From CAYHSR01 sp043821725 (GTDB lineage: Bacteria > Patescibacteriota > Patescibacteriia > Magasanikbacterales > GWA2-37-8), in the NCBI GenBank assembly GCA_043821725.1, contig JBDRCM010000015.1, forward strand, positions 1-17,444: DNA of 17,444 nt. The letters run 5' to 3'. The notes under the pieces are model-generated. The model made no database searches. It saw nothing but the letters and a program-made list of their open reading frames with translations, and was not told the DNA's origin. Position 1 is the first letter of the stretch. Each line of letters opens with the position of its first letter. This document shows, piece by piece, positions 1 to 7,510 of the stretch. Both the position numbers and the translations under genes were made by a program.

Positions 1-1
1 T

Positions 2-364
2 GTGCAGGTTAAAAAAGATATTCAAGAGTTAAAACTCAAGAAAAAGCAAAATGGGGAAATTACTTTGGAACGCATAAAAAACATCTTTTTGTACCCAATT
101 AAAGCCAAAAAAGAGTTTTTAAATACAAAAGATGAAAATAAGGAAAAAATAGTTAAAACGCTACTTTGGAACGCTGAAGTGAAGAAAAAAAAAATCGCTA
201 ACTTTGGCTTTAAAGAGCCCTATGATTTGCTCTCAAAAGTACCAAATAAAAGCGATTTTTTATTAATGCGGAGAGGGTGGGATTCGAACCCACGGTGCGG
301 TTTTAACGCCGCACAACACATTAGCAGTGTGCCGCTTTCGACCAACTCAGCCACCTCTCCATGA
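2..364 (+). CDS. C-terminal part of a probable serine site-specific recombinase (5' end outside window)
   Basis: The frame is open from the window edge to a TGA at 362-364, so only about the last 120 residues are visible; the GTG at position 2 is probably internal. The protein is lysine-rich and helical. Its tail, with FGFKEPYDLLSKVP followed by NKSDF, resembles the C-termini of large serine recombinases I know from CPR genomes, where a stretch of the type 'NFxVKxKKIxxFxFKxPYxxL' follows a coiled-coil region. This is recall of a family style; no catalytic domain is present to confirm it. The last 30 or so codons (RRGWDSNPR onward) are the antisense reading of the tRNA-Ser gene, so the gene ends inside the tRNA. 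That is typical of an integrase at its target tRNA. It could instead be a chance open frame after an earlier true stop, but no earlier stop exists in this frame. Confidence 0.5.
   Translation: MQVKKDIQELKLKKKQNGEITLERIKNIFLYPIKAKKEFLNTKDENKEKIVKTLLWNAEVKKKKIANFGFKEPYDLLSKVPNKSDFLLMRRGWDSNPRCGFNAAQHISSVPLSTNSATSP
269..360 (-). tRNA. tRNA-Ser (GCU)
   Basis: The reverse complement folds as a class II tRNA of 92 nt. The acceptor stem is GGAGAGG/CCTCTCC (354-360 with 270-276) with discriminator G at 269. The anticodon stem is GCACA/TGTGT around loop CTGCTAA, so the anticodon is GCT (323-325) and it reads AGC/AGU. A long variable arm (TGTGCGGCG...CCGCAC) and a T arm with GGTTCGAATCC follow. The 3' CCA is not encoded (the sequence after the discriminator is CATTAA), so a CCA-adding enzyme is needed. 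The 3' half lies antisense to the recombinase C-terminus. Confidence 0.95.
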
Positions 365-380
365 AACCTGTGGTTATCAG

Positions 381-420
381 GTCTGCGATTAAATACACTT
401 TTACAGCGAAATTAAAAGCG
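381..420. repeat. Diverged copy of a small palindromic repeat
   Basis: The stretch starting TCTGCGATTAAATACACTTT and ending AGCGAAATTA matches 23 of 33 positions with the repeat at 16612-16650. It lies in the leader between the tRNA-Ser promoter and the tRNA. It is the weakest of three related copies in the window. Confidence 0.3.
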
Positions 421-464
421 TGTCTTTTTTTAAACCACCGGTCAATAATTGTGCAATTGGTATA

Positions 465-492
465 ATTCTATCAAATTTGTGGAAATAGTCAA
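465..492 (-). promoter_or_regulatory. Probable promoter for tRNA-Ser
   Basis: On the minus strand there is TTGACT (487-492), a 16-bp spacer and TAGAAT (465-470), a good sigma-70-type match. Transcription would start near 458 and run into the tRNA about 98 nt later. The only minus-strand gene nearby is the tRNA. Confidence 0.5.
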
Positions 493-543
493 CCCGTGAA
501 TATGTGTCCTATTTGAAAAAAAACCATTCATTTGGTATTATGG

Positions 544-592
544 GTCTGTTGCCAAATACCATTTCGCTACGAAAGCGCATTTCGCGACAGAC
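544..592. repeat. Imperfect 23-bp inverted repeat (hairpin element)
   Basis: Two 23-nt arms (544-566 and 570-592) surround the loop CTA and match at 18 of 23 positions, with GTCTGT and ACAGAC as outer ends. The right arm, reverse-complemented, closely matches 16612-16632 (TCTGTTGCCGAATGCGCTTT), so this is a dispersed element and not just a local hairpin. It lies in the 270-bp gap between the tRNA and the next gene (365-636), which otherwise holds only the tRNA promoter. No T-run follows, so it is not an obvious terminator. Confidence 0.5.
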
Positions 593-636
593 TCTTATTA
601 GATCAATATTGATTCTTATTCATTTAACTATCTTTT

Positions 637-915
637 ATGTCATGGCAAGATATTGTAATTACACTGGCTATCTTAATTTTCTCTCTTTCCCTGTTCCCTC
701 AAGTATATTACGGATTCAAGGAAAAAAAAGGTTTTATAACTTACGCGACATCAGCGCCCACATTTACTGGTCTATATGTAATCTGCATTGCGTATTACAC
801 TTTGGGCCTATACTTCTCCACTGCGCTCTGCTTTATAACCGGCACGATTTGGCTGGTTTTGTTTATGCAGAGATTAAAATACGGGCCTGCATCTGAAAAA
901 AGTTTTGTTGGATAG
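637..915 (+). CDS. Small three-helix membrane protein, PQ-loop/SemiSWEET-like
   Basis: This 92-aa protein is mostly membrane: helices at about residues 5-24, 40-60 and 62-80, ending in a basic, soluble tail. The first helix ends in FPQVYYGFKEKKG, which resembles the PQ motif and following basic loop of PQ-loop/SemiSWEET half-transporters. Those are also about 85-95 aa with three helices and work as homodimers to move small sugars. This resemblance is my own reading and is moderate; a generic small membrane protein of unknown function is the alternative. The ATG at 637 has no Shine-Dalgarno sequence, like most genes here. A longer overlapping frame at 504-896 has no recognisable protein character. 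It may be co-transcribed with the gene at 996. Confidence 0.6.
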   Translation: MSWQDIVITLAILIFSLSLFPQVYYGFKEKKGFITYATSAPTFTGLYVICIAYYTLGLYFSTALCFITGTIWLVLFMQRLKYGPASEKSFVG

Positions 916-995
916 CAAACAGACAAGCCCGCCCATGGTCGCTCCATTACATCATAATTCATAATCCTTATTCATAATTCATAAGCCCTCTAAAA

Positions 996-2654
996 ATGAC
1001 TAAAGCGCTAAAAATTTTCCTTGCACTGCTCGGCCTATACGTGGCCGTTTCAATGATATCCAACATATTTGATAATGATTTCGGCTGGCATCTTCGTTTT
1101 GGACAACAGGCTCTAACCGGCCAATTTCAATATACAGACGGATACACATGGACATTCCTCGGGCAAGAATGGATAAATCATGAATGGGGTGGCGATATGC
1201 TATTCTGGCTGATTTATGATAATCTTGGCTATTTCGCCCTTGTTATTCTAACAAGCGCATGTTTGTGGCTTGCTTTTTTGCTTGCGCCAAGAATATTTTT
1301 TAAAAAAATTACACTGCCCTCAATAACCATCTCTCTTTTATTGCTGATCTCAATTAAATTCATAGCAATGATGCGCCTGTCAATGCTTAGCTCTATTTTT
1401 TTTATTGCAATCTGGTGGAGCTTGGAAAATATTAATAGAAAAAAAATAATATGGATCTGGCCACCTTTGCTGTGGCTGTGGTCGGCGCTTCATGGAAGCT
1501 GGATCCTTGGATTTATAATCATCAATATATATATTTGGGGGAATGTGCTGTGTAAATTGCTTAGCATGTATTTTGCGCGAACAAAAATTAAGGCGCTTGG
1601 AAATTCCGAGTGGTTGGCATCTTTTAAAAACTGGCTTGAACAAAATATATGGAGCTGGAAAACAATAATAAGAACAATGGGCTGGCAAATTTTATCAGCA
1701 TGCGCCATTATAATAAATCCTTATGGAATCAAAATATGGACTGAAATTTTAAGTTATTTTTCCAACTCATATTACAAGTCATATATTAACGAATGGCTAC
1801 CAACTTATGCTTTTCCGATTCACAGCCAAATGCTGGTTATTGCCGGCGTTGCAATAACCATTGTGATAATCGGCTTAAAAACAAAAAAAATATCGCCGGT
1901 TCAAACGCTTTTATTCATTGCCCTGTTTCTTTCAGCTTCGCAGTACAGGCGCAACTGTATGTTTTTTGTTCTGGCTTGTGCTCCTGTCTTGCTCGCCGGC
2001 TGGAACCATATATCGTCAGAATTGCAAAAAATCTTTTTATTGGAAGATGATTTAGCTGTTAAAAAGAGGTCTTTAATCAAACCGTCCGCAATGCTAAGGG
2101 CAAGCGGATATTTTATTTTAATAGCAATTGTCATAACCGTTATGATAGCAAGCAGTCCTATCAGATACAGCAATGACGGTTGGAGCGACAGCGAACTGCT
2201 GTTGAAAAATAATTTTCCTGCTTCAGCGGTTGAATATTTAAAATATGATTCTAACGACAAAATAGTCAGGATATTCAATGATTACGGCTGGGGAGGATAT
2301 ATGATTTGGGAACTTCCAAACGGGCTGTTGCATATTGACGGCAGATCGCCCGCAACATGGAAAATTGAAGGCAATAAATTTCTACTAAAGCATCACATTG
2401 ATATTCTTACAAATTTAAACCAGCTGATAAAGCTGGAAAAAAGCAACGTTGACTATGTTATTTTGGCAAACCGAACTTCTGAATATTCCTTGCCAAACTG
2501 GTTTAATAAAATGATTTTTACAAGCAAGCGATTGGATAAGCTTTTTGATGGATTTTCCACTCCGCTGATTACAGAGCTTAACCAAAGCGCGAATTGGCAA
2601 ATTATTTATCAAGATAACATCGCAATTGTTTGGAAAAGATTACCCTCTGGCTAA
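996..2654 (+). CDS. Polytopic membrane protein, GT-C glycosyltransferase-like
   Basis: The 552-aa protein has a first transmembrane helix at about residues 5-23, then a polar loop with DNDFGWHLRFGQ (26-37) and WINHEWGGDMLFW (59-71), then a series of roughly ten hydrophobic helices to about residue 400. A soluble C-terminal domain follows, with FNDYGWGGYMIWELP and HIDGRSP near residues 424-450. An acidic motif just after the first helix is a hallmark of GT-C glycosyltransferases, which transfer sugars from lipid-linked donors at the outer membrane face. The DxxWWH/NHEW and DYGWGGY/DGR combination recurs in uncharacterised bacterial membrane proteins of that general type. The specific substrate cannot be told. 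The gene overlaps the 3' end of comF by 15 bp on the opposite strand. Confidence 0.7.
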   Translation: MTKALKIFLALLGLYVAVSMISNIFDNDFGWHLRFGQQALTGQFQYTDGYTWTFLGQEWINHEWGGDMLFWLIYDNLGYFALVILTSACLWLAFLLAPRIFFKKITLPSITISLLLLISIKFIAMMRLSMLSSIFFIAIWWSLENINRKKIIWIWPPLLWLWSALHGSWILGFIIINIYIWGNVLCKLLSMYFARTKIKALGNSEWLASFKNWLEQNIWSWKTIIRTMGWQILSACAIIINPYGIKIWTEILSYFSNSYYKSYINEWLPTYAFPIHSQMLVIAGVAITIVIIGLKTKKISPVQTLLFIALFLSASQYRRNCMFFVLACAPVLLAGWNHISSELQKIFLLEDDLAVKKRSLIKPSAMLRASGYFILIAIVITVMIASSPIRYSNDGWSDSELLLKNNFPASAVEYLKYDSNDKIVRIFNDYGWGGYMIWELPNGLLHIDGRSPATWKIEGNKFLLKHHIDILTNLNQLIKLEKSNVDYVILANRTSEYSLPNWFNKMIFTSKRLDKLFDGFSTPLITELNQSANWQIIYQDNIAIVWKRLPSG

Positions 2655-3389
2655 AGCCACTCCGCACACGATTTCAGCTCCTGCCTTCTTAAGAGCGCGA
2701 GCGCATTCCTGCATTGTGGCTCCGCTTGTATAAACATCATCAACTAAAATTACGTTAAATTCTGACCTTTGGCCAACAGGCCGATCGCAAACAAAAGCGC
2801 CTTTCATATTTTGCGATCTTTCCGTTTTATGCAGGTTGGCCTGCTGATTTGTATTTTTTATCCTTCTCAGACAAAAAAAATCTTGTTCTGATCTGTTATT
2901 TTCTTTGCAAAAATAATCTCTTATTCGGACGGCTATAATTTCAGCTTGATTAAACCCCCTAAACCTTTGGCGCAATGGATGCAGAGGAACCGCCACCACA
3001 TGAAAATCGCGCAAATTATTGCCTTTAAAATGAAAACCGCTTTCTTTAATTCCCTTTTGCACAAGCGCGCAAATCGCAGATTCAGCATCTTTTGCAAATG
3101 AATATTTGAATATTTTTATTATATCTTTTACAGTAGGATTTTTTTTATAACTAAAAAAAGCTGTAAGCCCGTCCAAAGGCGAAACAGCTTTACATTTATC
3201 GCAAATTTCACAAAGGCCAACAGAACCTGTGGAACTATCTTCACTTTTGCATAAAGGACAGGCCCTTTCTTTATCTGCATGCAATTTGTGCAAGCAATCG
3301 TAGCATAAAAAGGATCCCTCTTTTCCACAACCCGCACAAAAGCATGGAAACAAAACATCCTTAATGAATTTTAAGATCCCCTCCTTCAT
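2640..3389 (-). CDS. comF: ComF family amidophosphoribosyltransferase-like protein
   Basis: The 249-aa protein has the full ComF layout. The N-terminal zinc-ribbon region carries paired cysteines (CAGC at 18-21, CYDC at 29-32, CPLC at 44-47, CEIC and CDKC at 60-66). The conserved segment VPLHPLRQRFRGFNQAE lies at 134-150, and the PRPP-binding loop VILVDDVYTSGAT at 213-225 is typical of type I phosphoribosyltransferases. ComF proteins are needed for natural transformation in several bacteria, probably as cytosolic partners of DNA import or primosome factors; the exact reaction is not established. It lies 84 bp downstream of the VirB8-like gene on the same strand and may share its transcript. 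Its stop overlaps the convergent membrane-protein gene. Length and motifs indicate an intact gene. Confidence 0.93.
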   Translation of the reverse strand: MKEGILKFIKDVLFPCFCAGCGKEGSFLCYDCLHKLHADKERACPLCKSEDSSTGSVGLCEICDKCKAVSPLDGLTAFFSYKKNPTVKDIIKIFKYSFAKDAESAICALVQKGIKESGFHFKGNNLRDFHVVAVPLHPLRQRFRGFNQAEIIAVRIRDYFCKENNRSEQDFFCLRRIKNTNQQANLHKTERSQNMKGAFVCDRPVGQRSEFNVILVDDVYTSGATMQECARALKKAGAEIVCGVALARG

Positions 3390-3473
3390 AATTTTGCTTT
3401 TTTTATTGGTCTGCCTAACTGCAGATAAACTTACCTGTGGGCGCTATTGTATATTACAACTAAATTATCAAAT

Positions 3474-4079
3474 TTACTTCCATTCAAAACTGCCAACAAC
3501 CCAACTGCCTGAACTCTTAATGACTGTTGCTGTGGCTTCCTGCTGATAATTTGATTGCACGCCTGCTCTTTCTTCATCCCTGATGGTTTGAATATCAACG
3601 CTGTATTGTTCCGAGCCCAGGTCAGTAAGATTGGCGCTTATAACCTTTGTAATAACGCGTGAAAATTCATTGGATTGCGCGCCTGTCATCCTTTTGCTTA
3701 ATTCACTCCACAGCCGGCCTGAAACCAATGATTCCACGTCTTTGATATTTTGATAATCATTTTGCGATGAATAGCTTCCGTAACGCTCAACAAATGTCTT
3801 AGCTATCTGCTTGGCCGCATTTTCTTCTGCTTGCTGGGTTGTCATGGGCTTTAAATATGTATTTGGGATGCTTGTTGCAACGCCGGCTTGAGGCGCTTGG
3901 ATTGATGGCTGTTGACTTACAGAGCCATCCGGCAAAATTATCTGATTTTGCTGTTGGGTGGCAGGCGTTTGCTGTTGTTCCGCTTTATTGTTTGCCCTGA
4001 TTGTTAAATAAATGCTTACTGCAAGTACAACCAATGCAATGGCGCTTAAAATTATGAATAATCTTGTTCTTAAAGGCAT
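3474..4079 (-). CDS. Membrane-anchored protein with VirB8/NTF2-like C-terminal domain
   Basis: The 201-aa protein has a single N-terminal transmembrane helix (about 7-27) with short basic N-terminus, a Gln/Pro-rich linker (33-66), and a compact globular domain (about 85-201) with a helix, then alternating strands ending in SGSWVVGSFEWK. That topology, helix-rich start with FVERYGSYSSQNDYQNI and a beta-sheet end, fits the NTF2-like fold of VirB8/TcpC scaffolds of type IV secretion systems. This is inferred from architecture and from its position next to the VirB4 operon, not from a strict motif. It has its own probable promoter, because a repeat element separates it from virB4. An alternative is an unrelated extracytoplasmic lipoprotein-like factor, but no lipobox cysteine is present. 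Confidence 0.65.
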   Translation of the reverse strand: MPLRTRLFIILSAIALVVLAVSIYLTIRANNKAEQQQTPATQQQNQIILPDGSVSQQPSIQAPQAGVATSIPNTYLKPMTTQQAEENAAKQIAKTFVERYGSYSSQNDYQNIKDVESLVSGRLWSELSKRMTGAQSNEFSRVITKVISANLTDLGSEQYSVDIQTIRDEERAGVQSNYQQEATATVIKSSGSWVVGSFEWK

Positions 4080-4123
4080 AGTAATTGCATTATTTTTTTT
4101 AATTTTTTATTGTTTATCTGTAC

Positions 4124-4152
4124 AAATTATGAGCGTTGTTTACACTTATCAA
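4124..4152 (-). promoter_or_regulatory. Probable promoter of the VirB8-like gene and comF
   Basis: On the minus strand there is TTGATA (4147-4152), a 17-bp spacer and TAATTT (4124-4129). The start would fall near 4117, about 38 nt before the ATG at 4079. The repeat element begins just upstream at 4161. Confidence 0.45.
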
Positions 4153-4160
4153 TATTTAAT

Positions 4161-4412
4161 TGTCATTCTGAACGGAATGAATGAGCGAAGCGAATGAATG
4201 AAGTGAAGAATCCCTTAGATAACACGAGAGGGATCCCTTCATTTCATTCAGGGCAAGCTCTTCGGTCGCGGAGCTTATCCCGACTTAGTCGGGACTTATC
4301 CCGACTTAGTCGGGACCTATCCCGACTTAGTCGGGACTTATCCCGACTTAGTCGGGACTCAGGATGATAGGACAGATCCTCATTATGACAGATAAGACGC
4401 TCAGGATGACAG
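4161..4412. mobile_element. MITE-like dispersed repeat, copy 1
   Basis: The element starts TGTCATTCTGAAC (4161-4173) and ends GCTCAGGATGACAG (4399-4412). The two ends are imperfect inverted repeats of each other. Its interior matches the copy at 16818-17054 nearly base for base over two blocks, GAATGAATGAGCGAAGCGAA...GAAGAATCCC and GGGATCCCTTCATTTCATTC...CTCTTCGGTCG. It has no coding capacity. It sits in the 445-bp gap between virB4 and the VirB8-like gene, and the rest of that gap (4413-4500) shows nothing more than a GACAG/CTGTC hairpin at 4408-4421. Confidence 0.7.
4275..4358. repeat. Four tandem 21-bp units, each a perfect hairpin
   Basis: Four units start at 4275, 4296, 4317 and 4338; three are identical and the third differs at one base (C for T at its first position). 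Each unit contains TCCCGAC-TTA-GTCGGGA, a 7-bp perfect stem with a 3-nt loop, so each could form its own hairpin on either strand. They lie inside dispersed repeat copy 1. Confidence 0.95.
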
Positions 4413-4488
4413 ATAGCTGTCAAAATATAAAGGTGCTAATAACTTTAGGATTTCTGATAGTCATCTTTTGGTTATTATCATCCAATTT

Positions 4489-4524
4489 AAAAAACATAAT
4501 TCGGAATGATAGCGCTATTGTTCC
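4489..4524 (-). terminator. Possible terminator of the secretion operon
   Basis: Immediately after the virB4 stop codon the minus strand reads GGAACAATA-GCGC-TATCATTCC (4503-4524), a 9-bp stem with two G-U pairs. TTTTTT follows 8 nt later (4489-4494). The distance to the T-run is longer than in a classical intrinsic terminator. Confidence 0.4.
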
Positions 4525-6393
4525 CTATCCCCCATACTGCTTTTTAAATTCTTCTTTTGCTTTTTCAATTTCCAAAAGCTGTTCCGGATTTGTGGTGACA
4601 AGCTGATCTTCAGTATATGATGCCACAACTTTAATGGCCGCGTGCTTGTTGCCGGCAAAAAATATACCCTCGCCAACTGCGGCTTCAAGCAGTAGATACT
4701 TTTCGCTTTCAGTAAGCATAAATACATCCTTAACAGTATCAATTGCCGCTGGCGACTGTCTCATTAAAAGCTGTAAGGCTGAATTGCTCATGATTGAATG
4801 CCCATACTGCGAACCGAGAAAATCGCTTACATCCTGTGTTATAGTTGTGACTCCAAGATAATATTTTCTGCATCGTTTTACAAGCGCGTAAATAAAGCGC
4901 GCGCTGTCCTCATGTTGCATCAACCACCATGCCTCGTCAATTGCCAAAATTCTTTTCTTGCGCTCGGACCGCACCACATTCCAAATATAATTTACAATGG
5001 CGTAAATCGCCATGGCTCTTAGCTCTTCCTCAAGATCACGAACACTGAAAATCACAAGCTGATTTTTCATCTCAACATTGGTCGGCGAATTAAACAATCC
5101 GCTGAAAGTGCCTTCGGTGAATTTACTTAATTTTAAAACCAGTTCTTCAGAGCCGGTCATTCCCTGCAAAATCTCCTGCAAATCTTGTACAATCGGCGCT
5201 TGTACTCTGTTTAAGTCAGCATCAGGCGTAATGTCTTTTTTAGCGTACGTCTCAATGAGCGCTCTGTCGATAATTGAATCCTGTTCGGTCGTAAGTCCAC
5301 CGAGCATTATTCTCAACAGCCCTTTCATTGTTATTACAGCTCCCCTGATAATATCTTCAGTTGAAACATCATCGCCCATTGGGCGAGGCAGATCAAACGG
5401 ATTGACTTTACTTTCAGATGACAAAGATATGTTGACATAAGTGCCTCCAACCGCCTCGCACAAATGCTCATATTCTCTTTCAGGATCTATTACAATAACA
5501 TCAGTACCCATCATCATTGAACGCAAAATTTCCAGCTTGATCGCATAACTTTTGCCAGCTCCGGCAGTGGCAAAAACGCACATATTGGCGTTCTGCAAAG
5601 AAAATCGGTCAAAAAGAATTAAGCTATTATTGTGACGATTGATTCCAAACAAAATTCCATTGTCAGAAGTAAGCTCAGCAGAAATAAAAGGAAAAGAAGC
5701 CGCTATAGGCGATGAGTTCATGTTAAAAGCAATTGAAAGCTCATCATTTCCAAGCGGAAGAGTTGAATTAAATCCCTGCTCTGCCTGATATAAAACCTTA
5801 CGGCTGTAAATCAACTTCGATCCAAATATGTTTTCAATATCTTCAGTTGTAAGGTCAAGCTCTTCCTTTGACTTGCTGTATATTGTTACGTAAAAAGCAA
5901 ACTGGAAAAAATGCTCAATGCCCTGTGTCAAATCATCACGCAGTCCTTCAATGTCGCGCAAAGCGGTTTCTCTCAAAGGATCTCGCGGGGCTCCTTTTTC
6001 AGAATCAGAAGTTAGTTGTGCTTCAAGCGCGCCTACTTTGTTTTTCAACTGTTTTAAAATTATTGCTGACTTTACCGGATAGAAAAACATGCTGATATCC
6101 ATTGTTATTGACAAATTGATTATTGGCGAGCTCCATCCCACTGAAATATACCGCGGATAAGTGATCACAAAAATTGTCCTGCAATATATGTCTCCAATCT
6201 TAATAAAGCTTGGCTCTATATTAAAAGCTGCCGGCGCCACTAAATCGCGGATAGAGACAGTTCCTGCTCTATACTCTCTTTCTTCCTCCAAACTAATCAA
6301 GTCTTGCTGTTCAAGCTCAACTTCCTTGGCAAGTTTTTCAATTTCAGAGCGCGACTTTGCCGTTGTTTTTGTTAATTTTGGTTTAAATGCCAT
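4525..6393 (-). CDS. virB4: VirB4-like type IV secretion ATPase
   Basis: The 622-aa protein is a cytoplasmic AAA+/HerA-type ATPase of the VirB4/TraC group, which powers pilus assembly and substrate transfer at the inner membrane. The Walker A motif ATAGAGKS is at 275-282, followed by VIVIDPEREYEHL (299-311). The Walker B motif RILAIDEAWW is at 481-490 with D486 and E487, and TTITQDVSDFLGS lies at 516-528. Residues 1-260 form the VirB4 N-terminal region with a coiled segment (about 110-165). Full-length VirB4 proteins are about 800 aa; the missing front portion appears to be the separate 226-aa product of the gene 2 bp upstream. It is the last gene of the seven-gene operon, followed by a hairpin. 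The motifs leave little doubt about the ATPase family, and operon partners support the secretion role. Confidence 0.93.
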   Translation of the reverse strand: MAFKPKLTKTTAKSRSEIEKLAKEVELEQQDLISLEEEREYRAGTVSIRDLVAPAAFNIEPSFIKIGDIYCRTIFVITYPRYISVGWSSPIINLSITMDISMFFYPVKSAIILKQLKNKVGALEAQLTSDSEKGAPRDPLRETALRDIEGLRDDLTQGIEHFFQFAFYVTIYSKSKEELDLTTEDIENIFGSKLIYSRKVLYQAEQGFNSTLPLGNDELSIAFNMNSSPIAASFPFISAELTSDNGILFGINRHNNSLILFDRFSLQNANMCVFATAGAGKSYAIKLEILRSMMMGTDVIVIDPEREYEHLCEAVGGTYVNISLSSESKVNPFDLPRPMGDDVSTEDIIRGAVITMKGLLRIMLGGLTTEQDSIIDRALIETYAKKDITPDADLNRVQAPIVQDLQEILQGMTGSEELVLKLSKFTEGTFSGLFNSPTNVEMKNQLVIFSVRDLEEELRAMAIYAIVNYIWNVVRSERKKRILAIDEAWWLMQHEDSARFIYALVKRCRKYYLGVTTITQDVSDFLGSQYGHSIMSNSALQLLMRQSPAAIDTVKDVFMLTESEKYLLLEAAVGEGIFFAGNKHAAIKVVASYTEDQLVTTNPEQLLEIEKAKEEFKKQYGG

Positions 6394-6395
6394 AA

Positions 6396-7076
6396 TTATT
6401 CTACTCTAATATTATCAACTGGCGCCAAATATTGGCTGAATGCTATGTCCGGATTATATGTTGAATACATCACTTCTATAAGCGACTGCGTATCCAATCG
6501 CACAACTTCAAGATTCATACTTTGCAGGCCTCCTTCAACAAGGCGGACTCGCAAATCAAGATCATGCTTTCTCTGTTGTAATCTTTTTTCTTTTAAACTA
6601 ATAATTTTTACAGGGTTTAACAGTTCGCCCATGCGCGACCAAAAACTTTTCTTTTTGTTTGAAAGCGGGTCATAAGGCACAATTACGAAAAACTGCTTAC
6701 TCATTATTTTTCCCATGCTTACAAGCTCTGAAACAAATGACCTGTAGTCTGCTATTTGTGCTCGCAAAAGCTCATTTGCCTGTGCTCTTTCCTTTACCAA
6801 AAGATTGTCAAGGTATGGCTTAATGTAAAGCTGGCGCGATTGAATCACTATCTGCATTGGAAAGTCCAATGAATTTAAAAAAGACACGTACGCTGAAACA
6901 ATTGCATTCTGCTCATCTTCGTTTTTAAGAGCAAAATTAATGCTGGAAACCATAAGTATAGCGCGCAAAGTTCCATCCTTCATTATTATTGTATCTAATT
7001 TTATTTCCGCAAAGGGAAGGTGCTGTTGTGCTGATGGAATTGATCCTTGCCTTTTTTTTGCTTTTTTATTTTTCAT
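6396..7076 (-). CDS. VirB4 N-terminal/TraC-type companion protein
   Basis: The 226-aa soluble protein begins with a basic stretch, then has LPFAEIKLDTIIMKDGTLRA (20-39), a helix, FPMQIVIQSRQLYIKPYLDN (72-91) and a long helical part ending near 150. These elements resemble the extreme N-terminal region of VirB4/TraC ATPases, which binds the membrane channel. There is no Walker motif. Its stop lies 2 bp before the virB4 start, so the two are almost certainly translated together. CPR secretion clusters often show this two-gene arrangement. A recent split of one gene is unlikely: the upstream product ends cleanly and the downstream one starts with its own basic leader. It could instead be a distinct accessory factor that only resembles VirB4. 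Confidence 0.7.
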   Translation of the reverse strand: MKNKKAKKRQGSIPSAQQHLPFAEIKLDTIIMKDGTLRAILMVSSINFALKNEDEQNAIVSAYVSFLNSLDFPMQIVIQSRQLYIKPYLDNLLVKERAQANELLRAQIADYRSFVSELVSMGKIMSKQFFVIVPYDPLSNKKKSFWSRMGELLNPVKIISLKEKRLQQRKHDLDLRVRLVEGGLQSMNLEVVRLDTQSLIEVMYSTYNPDIAFSQYLAPVDNIRVE

Positions 7077-7078
7077 AG

Positions 7079-7507
7079 TTATTGTTCCGCTTTATAATAT
7101 CCGCCGGTATTAACTATCAATGAAAGATCGCGCATGCGATTGTAAGAAACGCGAGGCAAGCGCTTGATAACCTCAGCCGGCTCAACTTTAGATCTTTCCT
7201 GCAATTCCTTGAGCTGTTCCTTTGTGTAGTCATGCCTCCAAATTCTTCTGCTCGGCCTTCGCATTGTTTGAGCGATATTTAAAATAAAATAATGAAATGG
7301 CTGACCGTTGATCTTTACAAAAGCAAGAATAAGGGCGCTGACTCCAAAAAAAGCAAGTAGAAAAATGAATAAAGTCGTATCAGCCAGCTTGTAGATAATG
7401 AAAAGCAAAAGTGAGGTACTAAGAAGAATAATAAACTGGCGTGTAGTCACTGGTCCGAATATTTTATCTTCAACATCAATAAATTGTGGTATGACGAATT
7501 GATCCAT
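7079..7507 (-). CDS. PrgI family membrane protein
   Basis: The 142-aa protein matches PrgI proteins: a short soluble start with FVIPQFIDVEDKIFGPVTTRQ (4-24), two transmembrane helices (about 24-40 and 44-66), and a cytoplasmic tail with KINGQPFHYF (65-74) and a basic patch RRPSRRIWRH (83-92). PrgI is the VirB3-like inner-membrane subunit found beside VirB4 in conjugation systems of Gram-positive bacteria and in CPR genomes. It lies between the proline-rich protein gene (3 bp upstream) and the VirB4 N-terminal gene (2 bp downstream), the usual PrgI-VirB4 order. Confidence 0.9.
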   Translation of the reverse strand: MDQFVIPQFIDVEDKIFGPVTTRQFIILLSTSLLLFIIYKLADTTLFIFLLAFFGVSALILAFVKINGQPFHYFILNIAQTMRRPSRRIWRHDYTKEQLKELQERSKVEPAEVIKRLPRVSYNRMRDLSLIVNTGGYYKAEQ

Positions 7508-7510
7508 AAA

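Noticed and set aside
504..896. 130-aa open frame overlapping the small membrane protein
   Set aside because: It overlaps 637-915 in another frame, covers the palindromic repeat and has no coherent protein character, whereas 637-915 encodes a clean three-helix protein.
4275..4358. CRISPR array
   Set aside because: The 21-bp units are directly adjacent with no spacers, so this is a tandem repeat.
4364..4606. 80-aa plus-strand frame after the hairpin array
   Set aside because: Starts in the repeat element and runs into the antisense of the virB4 3' end; no support as a gene.
5078..5440. 120-aa plus-strand frame inside virB4
   Set aside because: Antisense to the conserved ATPase domain and without recognisable features.
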